Positions 57,161 through 64,000 of a DNA stretch of 64,000 nt are shown piece after piece. A program made the translations under genes and the position numbers. The notes under the pieces are model-generated. The model ran no database searches and was not told the DNA's origin. It saw only the letters and a program-made list of their open reading frames with translations. Location: contig JALRMH010000029.1 in assembly GCA_026119935.1 (NCBI GenBank), positions 1 through 64,000 of the forward strand, written 5' to 3'. Each line of letters opens with the position of its first letter. The stretch's first letter is position 1. Source of the stretch: Endothia cerciana. Its lineage: Eukaryota > Ascomycota > Sordariomycetes > Diaporthales > Cryphonectriaceae.

Positions 57161-59160
57161 ATGTCGCCTGTGTCACCAGCCAAGGTTGCCCAGGCCTCAC
57201 TGGCTAGTGTCTCCAGCCTGCTGAATGCTGTCTCCGGCCCGTCAGCCTCATTTTCCTTGACTCTTCCACAAACACTCGACTTCAATGGAACTGCCTCCCA
57301 ACTGCCAGCCCCGGGTGGGCCCCACAGAGTTGGTGTTCATGACTACACGGTTCAGGATGAGGACATAGGGCGCCCCTCACGCGCTGTCCGGTGCAGGAAC
57401 GTCACCGAAGCATCCTTGAGCCGAGAATACGGCGACAATGGCATTTTGTACTACCGTGAGGCTTGTGGTGCTTCTCGCCATATTCCTGTCTCCATGTTGT
57501 GAGTTGTAGCCATCTTCTGACCGCTTCCGCGTTGCATCAGTCTGGGGCTGGGCCACATTGGTTCTGGCTTGTCACTGACCTGGTTTCGCAAAGTTATCCT
57601 ACCTGTGGTTCCAATGACCGGTCGTCCAACTTTTCCACAGTCTTCCCGCAATCCCTTCTCCCCGTCATCCAAGATGAGATCTTTGGGGATGCAAAAGCTT
57701 TGCACAATCTTGCCACACAGGCCGTTCTGGATGCACCCGTCTGCCCGGACACCTACCCTCTGATCATCTTCACCCCGCCCACGGGCGGTCAACGTCAGGT
57801 GTACACCCAGATCGCAACTGAGCTTGCATCCGAAGGAAACATCGTCGTAACCGTCGATCATTCTCTCCTCTCTGGAGTTATCGAGCTGGATCACAATGAG
57901 GTCCTGTTCAACTTGGCCGGCGAGATAGTCCAGCGTGCAGAAGGCCTCGCCATCATGGCCCGTGACGTGGCATTCGTGGCAGACGATCTGGTGCACAATG
58001 GGGGAGATTCCTTGCCATCTCGGATCTGGCAACCAGGGACTCGGATTGATCCAGGGAATATCTGCGTCTTCGGTCATGGAGCTGGTGGGTCTGCCGCCAA
58101 GATGCTGGTGCTCAAGGACGCCATCGCGTGTGGTGGGCGCTTAGATGACCGCTTGCGGGTGCCTGCGCCTTACACTGAGAACGATGTACTCTACCAACCT
58201 CGCCATAACAAGAGCATGACGCTTCTGAACGACGAAGACGACTTTTCCGAAAAGATCAAAGGCGCCGCCGTCACGCGCGGCGAGCCCATCATCGATAGGC
58301 TGAAGAACATGGCAAAAGGGATACGCAGGACGGTGATGGACTCGCTGTCCCCAATGTTGTGTCGCGTCACGGGCACTTGTGGCACCCTCGTTGAGAAACG
58401 CGGATCTCCGGGCGACCCTCAAGACTACTACGATCCGAAGCCATTTGACCCATGGAGCCACTACGAGAAGCCTTGTTGCGAGGACTGTCGTAATCGTGAT
58501 TACGACTGCGAGGACGAGTGCAGCTCTTGTCATCATGAGGGCTCGAATTACCATGATCACAAGGATGACTGTTACCCGCACGACTGCGAGGACGCCTGTG
58601 ACTCGTATGACTGCGGGCAAGACTGCGGCTCTCATGACTGCAAACATCACAATAGCTACAAGAAACCACCCCCCGGAACATTTCCACCCATGCCAAACAC
58701 CCAGCCCAACAACGCCATTTACAACAAGACAGTCCCGATCACTGGAGCCACGGACAGCAACTGGACCGGTTACAAAGACGTGGTTGGATACCCATACAAG
58801 GATACGCACTACAATTCCGACAAGAACCACCAAGGTTCCGTCCACAAGCACAAGATCTACGACGATGATGAAATGGGATACAAGGCCATAGCAGCAGCCA
58901 ACGGCGAGAGTGATTACGAGAAATATACGGCAACAGCAGCAACCGACGGTGAGGAAGGTGATGATAACGAGGAAGACGACGAGAGCGTGGAAGAGGATGA
59001 TGGTGAGGTAGGTGACGGCGAGGACGGCGAGGACGGCGAGGACGGCGAGGACGGCGAGGACGGCGAGGATGGCGAGGATGGCGAGGACGGCGAGGATGGC
59101 GAGGACGGCGAGGATGGCGAGGATGGCGAGGACGGCGAGGACGGCGAGGACAAGCTATGA
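57161..59160 (+). CDS. PAF-acetylhydrolase-like alpha/beta-hydrolase, nucleophile missing, Cys-rich and GED-repeat tail
   Basis: The N-terminal exon from ATG 57161 contains LPAPGGPHRVGVHDYTVQ, like the start of fungal platelet-activating-factor acetylhydrolases. The hydrolase frame runs from about 57642 to the stop at 59160. One in-phase join is the donor GTGAGG after ILYY (near 57453) to the acceptor TTTCCACAG near 57640, but other joins are possible. Hallmarks are YPLIIFTPPTGGQRQVYTQI, NIVVTVDHSLLSGVIELDHN and ARDVAFVADDL. The nucleophile elbow, usually GHSxGG, reads FGHGAGGSAA. The serine is replaced by Gly (GGA at 58078-58080), which needs two base changes from any Ser codon. So it is probably not an active hydrolase of this type. 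A Cys/His/Asp-rich segment with twelve Cys follows (58470-58640), then an acidic tail of fifteen Gly-Glu-Asp units. No clear signal peptide. Role unknown. Confidence 0.7.
59017..59151 (+). repeat. 15 x 9-bp coding minisatellite (Gly-Glu-Asp)
   Basis: Fifteen tandem copies of GGCGAGGAY, each encoding Gly-Glu-Asp, at the 3' end of the hydrolase-like gene. The protein then ends Lys-Leu. Only the third Asp base varies (C or T), so the repeat expanded recently or is kept uniform by slippage or gene conversion. Confidence 0.97.
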
Positions 59161-60094
59161 ATCGTCCTCGAGGTCACGTATCGGGACTGAGTGATCGCCA
59201 ACGTTGACGCAACCAAGAACCTAGGAGCTCTTCTCTGATTTGCATTTTGTATGATAGTATCCATTCTGACCCAGCATTATTACCTGCCTCAATAGAAATA
59301 ACTTGCCCCATATCTGCTGGTCTTCAGCTGACGTGACTCGACCATTGCTGAACGCCACCAAGAATTGATTGCGGAAAGACCAGTTGTTCCGCATAGAAAG
59401 AGCAACGACGGGTGGGCATAGCTCTCACAATAGCGGTTAAGTGTATCGAATATTCAGAAGCCACATCGCCAGGAGTAGAAGCTCTCCGGAGTCCTTTTGG
59501 CTATGAGGCATCGAAGAATGACCAGACAGCAGATAAGAGGGGAGGTGATAGAACGAGCAAGAGAAGCAAGCTGCGGCAAATCGGGCCAAGTTTCACTTCA
59601 GAAGACGAGAAAGCGGAGCAGCACGTATGTAGTTATCGCTCGCAGGCGATTTAGGGGACTACAAGTGCTGATGGGAGGAAACGTGAAGGTAGTCCGGGGA
59701 ACGGGCGCGAAGATGCGAAGAGGGAGATTGCGCGGCTGGGACAGTACCGCAGAGGTCTGGGCAGCACGAGACAGCGAGACCACAGACAGGGAAAATCTCA
59801 TGTGGGATCCCCTGAGGATGGAGGAGGAGCGCTTATATCGACCCCGTCTGATTTCCCTAGGCGAGCTTGAGCAAAGTCTGGCTATCTAGGTATCAAGCAG
59901 TCGGGACGTGCTTGTCTGCCGCGAGCCATGGCAAAGAGGGCTGCGGTGGCTTCCGAACACCTGGATCTCGGGAATCGAGGGCCAGGTGGGAACATCGAGT
60001 TGTTCATGAGCAGGATGCGTTCCCAGTGTGCCAACAGACCACCGCTATACCCAGGGAGCCAAGAATATGCCCCCCCCCCCTCCAGTTCTCTTCT
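59161..60094. other. Convergent intergenic region
   Basis: About 930 bases between the hydrolase-like gene (+) and sld2 (-). The frame at 59497-59889 is basic and has no domain, so I do not call it. Confidence 0.5.
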
Positions 60095-61766
60095 TCATCG
60101 GCGCCTCCTGAATCGGCTGTTGTACCCCGGACCGCCTTTCGCGCCGTGGTTCCGCAGCTTGAGGCGCTTGAAGTTGGCGTGTGCGAGCTCGTTGACCTTG
60201 CGCGCCGCCTTCTTGACCGTGCCTGTGACCTTCTTCTCGTCTTCTGCGTGACCCTTCTTCGTTGGTGCCTTGGTCTTGGCGGTAGTCTTTTTGGGTCTGG
60301 TAGTACTGATATCCTGCGCCAGCTCATCTTCGTCGTCCTCTGAGGCCGCAAACTCCGAGCCGGACAGGAGGGCTGGGTCTCCCTCATTGACTCCTGCCTC
60401 AAACCGCTGATCGGCCGGATCCCCATTCTCGTTGTCCTCATCTGCCGCAGGGGCGGACGGCCTCTTGGTCCTCACGGGCTTCATGTTCGACTTGCGAGTG
60501 GTCCTCTTCTGACCCTTCTTCTTGAACACCCTCAGCGGCTGACCGTTGCGATCCAATCCTGCGTTCTCCTCATCCGGCGAGTCGTACTTTGCCTCGTCGT
60601 CGAAACCACCTAGGAGGGTCATGCCCTGTTTCTGGGCGTCTTCCGCCAGGATGAGGGCCTCGTCCCCCCTGTCTACTGTTCTGTCCGACGTGGAAGACAG
60701 GTCGGGTCTGTCAGCCGCAATGGTCTTCTTCGGCTTTCCGGCGGCCTCGTCCTCCACCTCCCGCAGCGCATCCAATTCATCATCCAATTCCTCCTCCTGC
60801 AGCTTCCGTAGATCCGCTACGACGCTGCTCAGCCCACGCAGCAGAGGTTTCCGGGGGAGGCGGATCGGCTTGGGCGAGACGAACTCGCTGCTCTCGCTGA
60901 TCTTGGGCATTGGTATGCGCCGTAGGAAGGCGGGGGTCTGGAACTGCAGCTTGGACAGGGATGATGACGTGCCGGGCGTCTTGGCTACCCTGTTCCCGTC
61001 GTGCGGCTTCAGCGGGGTGGACAGGATGCCCTTCCGTGGCGACTGCCCGGTGCGCTTGTGTCGCGATGAGGGCGTGCGACCCAGTGCCAGGGCCATGCTA
61101 CTATCCATATCCACGGTCCAGGGCTTTTTTGGTGTCTCCTCCACCATGGCCTCCCTCCCCGCCTCGATGACTTGTGACAGCCTGACCGAGGCATTCGGCT
61201 TGCACGGCGAGTCGATCTCTGCATCCTTAAACGGCAGTGAATCGAACAATCCCAGCACACGGCCGTCGCGCTGCGGTGTCGGGCCTATAGAGGTGGGTAC
61301 GGTGGGGGAGAAGAGCTTCCGGCTGAGGGAGGGTGTTGCGGCGCCGCTAGGCGTGAACATGTGCATGGTGCTGTGGGCGGGATTGTACCGGGACGAGGGC
61401 GTCTCTGCCGCGCGGAAGCGCTTCGTGGAGGGCGTGTGGGAGGGAGGTTGTGGAGACTTGCGCTTGCGGTTCTCCTTGTCATCATGGTGATGGGCCTTGG
61501 GTGGCGGGATCTTGCCCTCGAGGATATCCCGGGACTTTTGGTACTCCTTGTAAGCGGCAGCTGGGAGCAGTGTCAACTGGGATGCACTTCTGGGCGGCAG
61601 CGAGATTATGGTAGGGCGTCTTACCCATCTCCCGGTTATTCTTGATGTCCAGCCTGCTGGGCTTCCTGCCGCCGTGGTCCCTGGAGAAGTCGAGCTCCCA
61701 TGTCTTGATCCTGACGCGCAGGCCCTTAGACTGCGTCTCGTAACGCTCACGGGTGACCTCGTCCAT
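60095..61766 (-). CDS. sld2: DNA replication regulator Sld2 (Drc1)
   Basis: Sld2 is phosphorylated by CDK and then binds Dpb11 to start DNA replication. Two exons, 61766-61625 and 61560-60095, join in phase to 535 residues, with a 64-base intron (GTAAGA donor, CCCAG acceptor). The N-terminal Sld2 domain has LRVRIKTWELDFSRDHGGRK, then PSRLDIKNNREM and, across the splice, AAAYKEYQKSRDILEGKIPP. Residues about 75-270 hold many Ser-Pro/Thr-Pro sites, such as SPQPP, TPQRD, TPKKP, SPRKG and TPLKP. The middle has ISESSEFVSPKPIRLPRKPL and ADLRKLQEEELDDEL. The C-terminus is basic with KVNELAHANFKRLKLRNHGA and ends RFRRRR, as expected for fungal Sld2. An alternative unspliced frame reading KTPYHN is rejected. 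Confidence 0.93.
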
Positions 61767-64000
61767 GGTTGCTGTCGAGGATGGCTTATATCATGCTCTT
61801 GTTCCGGTGCGCGTCTCCGCAGCGCGTGTACAGTACAACCGAGGCGGTATCTTGCTGGGCTCGTGGAATCCCGTGTGCGAACTTCGCAGGCTGAGGGGTT
61901 TTCACGTCTCCTCGTTAGGCGGACTCGTCCGTTGTCAACTGTGGTCTGTTGGAAAGGTGTTGAATTGCTGGTCCACAAAGTCATCTGCAGGTGGCCTTGG
62001 GCTCCACGACGCGGTGGAAATTCCTAGGCGCGAGTCGACGCGACGCCAGGGTTAGGGCGCCACTATTAAACCCCTACCCACCACACGTATGCAGCCAACA
62101 TCAGCCCGATGACACTCCTGGCAGACGGACAGCTTTACAGTATATGTCAATTCTCGGATCACGATGGCTCTCGACTGCCCAGTCTGAACAATCTTGTGTC
62201 ATGATAGGGAAGGCTCTCGAGGGAGTACGCAGGTCGTGAAGTCAGTCATGGCTGGCCAGCCAGGGCAAGTCACATCCGGCCTCCAGCACGCAAACGGACG
62301 CCCCCTCAACTACTAAGTACCGTGCCGCTATCCAAGAGAATTGCATCTTGAGGGAGGGCACTGCCTCCGAGGTCGTTCCCGGCCGGCCGGCCAGAGCAAC
62401 TCAATCCCAGATCGGACGCGCAAACGGGAGGTTAATAGCTCTTCTTTAAAAAAAAAAAAAAAAAAAGACACGAAGATTAACCAACGCAAACGCTGCGCTG
62501 GGGGACATTGCGAGCCGACCTGAGGCTGCGATGATCCGTCACACAGCGTTCCTCTTGAGACTACAAGTATGCTACCAGGCTATATCTACAGCGCACCAGC
62601 CCGGACGGTGAGGCGGAAGCCCTCAAAGTCCTGGACGGATACGGCCCACCAGGTCCGAGCCTGCCATCAGGGTATGCCATGGACGAGTGTGGACCGCAAG
62701 CCCCTCTGGCGGCAGCTATTGGCAAACGGTCTGGAGGGAACCGCGACGGCGGTGATGAGGACGTACGGGCTGAATGCCGAGCGAGATGATGCAGGTCGAC
62801 GGCCCGGTCAAACCTAGGTCTACAAATGAGGCGGATGGGCTGTCACGACGGCAGATACGAGCTTTGGGTGCTCTCGACGGGCGGAAGATCCGTCATGTAG
62901 GGACTGACCAAGGGGAAGAGGTACGAGCACTGATCATCAGCAACACGCACGTACCTCATTTCCGGACTGGACTGGGTATCATGGCTCATCATTCGGGCAA
63001 TGACGTCGTGCCCTGGTGCTGCCCTGAGCTTAACGGGCGGAACGAGACGACTCGCCAACCCCCAAGGCCCATCACATATCAGATACTTGAGGATTTGACG
63101 TCAGGGGGGGGGGGGGCCTCGACGGATACCGGATCAGTGAGACATTGTCTGGCGGTATTGCGGTCATGGCAGACACTAGGGATGACACAGCGGCTCTTAC
63201 CGAACGGCGCGGCCCACCCTCAAGATATGCCATGTATGTCCCTGTGACGGCGGTTGCTGTGCACCACACGAGAGGTACCATGGTAGACTGCATGGCAGGT
63301 GATCGATGGAGATGCCTCATTTCCGATCCTTAGTCATCGGCCTCGGCTACGGCAGGCGTCTTATTACCATGGTATGTTAAGAGGCAGCAGTTCAAGGCTG
63401 GTCAGTGGTCACGCACGACAGCAGCCATTCCGGGGCTTGTGGTTCAGGGTCCCTGTTCAGGTGCGGCGGGTAGATACGCCGCCCGTCTGACTGGCCATGC
63501 GCTTCCGAGGTTGCTTGCCCACGCGGATGATCGACCACTGATGTGCATGTGCGTGGACGGTATGGTAGGGGTGTGACAGCGCCTCCTATAGTGCCTACCT
63601 AGGTACGTATCGCCGCGGGTGGGGGGGGTGCTGATGCGATGGGTGCCTCGTAAGCCGGGCTACTGCCTTATCGGAAAGACAGCCACCCGCCACACAGGGG
63701 CGGGGGCCTCTCGTTGCCCAGGCTGCCTGTGCCAAGTGCCAGTGCCAAGTGCCAGTGCCAAGTGCCAGTGCCAGTGCCAGTGCCAGGCCCATCCGTGCCG
63801 TCTATTACCTAGTGACACAGCACAGTACGCAGCCTACGCCTGCCGGCCCAGCCAGCGTGGCCGGCCCATGTCAATTACCCCCAGTAATCATGAGGTGTGC
63901 CTGCATGAGCTCGTTGACCAGGGACTGACGTAGCGCACCTCCCGGGGTTGCTTGTCGCAGGTGAGCACTTGACCAACCACCCACCTCAACCCACCCATCC
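61767..64000. other. Gene-free right end
   Basis: The first few hundred bases hold the sld2 promoter. The rest has short frames without domains, an A run at 62449-62466, a G run at 63105 and a 12-bp tandem repeat at 63728-63786. No gene supported. Confidence 0.5.
63728..63786. repeat. Tandem repeat of AGTGCC / AAGTGCC units
   Basis: Alternating CAGTGCC and CAAGTGCC-type units (period about 12-13) that simplify to a six-base CAGTGC period at the right end. Non-coding. Confidence 0.8.

Noticed and set aside
59149..59160. C-terminal EDKL as an ER-retention signal
   Set aside because: The order is not KDEL/HDEL-like, and no clear signal peptide was found; it is the repeat followed by Lys-Leu.
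60546..61490. 314-codon plus-strand frame over sld2
   Set aside because: Ser-rich antisense of a conserved gene; no independent start context or domain.
63728..63786. CRISPR-like direct repeats
   Set aside because: Units are contiguous with no spacers and the genome is fungal; it is a simple tandem repeat.

Overview
This window is nuclear DNA of a filamentous ascomycete (Pezizomycotina, most likely Sordariomycetes). The evidence is genes split by short GT...AG introns (about 50-175 nt) with CTGAC/CTAAC-type branch points, fungal-specific proteins (DASH subunit Spc34, Fig1, Sld2, a HeLo-domain protein), and gene-poor stretches between them. Species was not inferred. Homopolymer runs of C, G, A or T and microsatellites are unusually dense, so indels at such runs should be treated with caution.

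Layout. 1-1.6 kb: no gene. 1.6-4.2 kb (-): five-exon Ras GTPase-activating protein. 4.2-15 kb: about 11 kb with no intact gene, only microsatellites and weak coding relics. 15.1-15.7 kb (-): two-exon secreted His-rich/acidic protein. 16.6-18.2 kb (-): decayed amidase. 20.5-21.6 kb (+): a small low-complexity protein and a small membrane protein (possibly one gene). 23.3-25.5 kb (+): MFS transporter. 27.8-30.8 kb (+): long GH47 alpha-mannosidase. 32.4-33.5 kb (-): Fig1-type membrane protein. 35.9-36.7 kb (-): decayed, truncated MFS transporter. 37.9-39.7 kb (+): HeLo/kinase-like gene with three frame breaks. 40.7-42.2 kb (+): aldo/keto reductase. 42.9-44.8 kb (-): proteasome subunit Rpn3. 46.3-48.4 kb (-): TFIID/SAGA subunit TAF12. 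50.0-51.0 kb (-): conserved-looking acidic nuclear protein. 53.2-54.0 kb (+): Spc34. 54.1-55.0 kb (-): DsbA-like oxidoreductase. 55.4-56.7 kb (+): RING protein. 57.2-59.2 kb (+): PAF-acetylhydrolase-like protein without its nucleophile serine. 60.1-61.8 kb (-): Sld2. 61.8-64 kb: no gene.

The right half (40-62 kb) is dense core housekeeping sequence: protein turnover, transcription, kinetochore, replication initiation and redox. The left half and 34-40 kb are accessory: three decaying genes (amidase, MFS, HeLo), a secreted metal-binding-type protein and long empty stretches. There are no operons; neighbours are independent transcription units. No CRISPR array, rRNA, complete tRNA or intact transposon was seen. 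The observations most worth following are the Ser-to-Gly hydrolase with a Cys-rich domain and (Gly-Glu-Asp)15 tail, the His-rich secreted protein whose acidic C-terminus appears only after splicing, the HeLo gene broken by a 7-bp duplication, and the intron that separates the two active-site cysteines of the DsbA-like protein.
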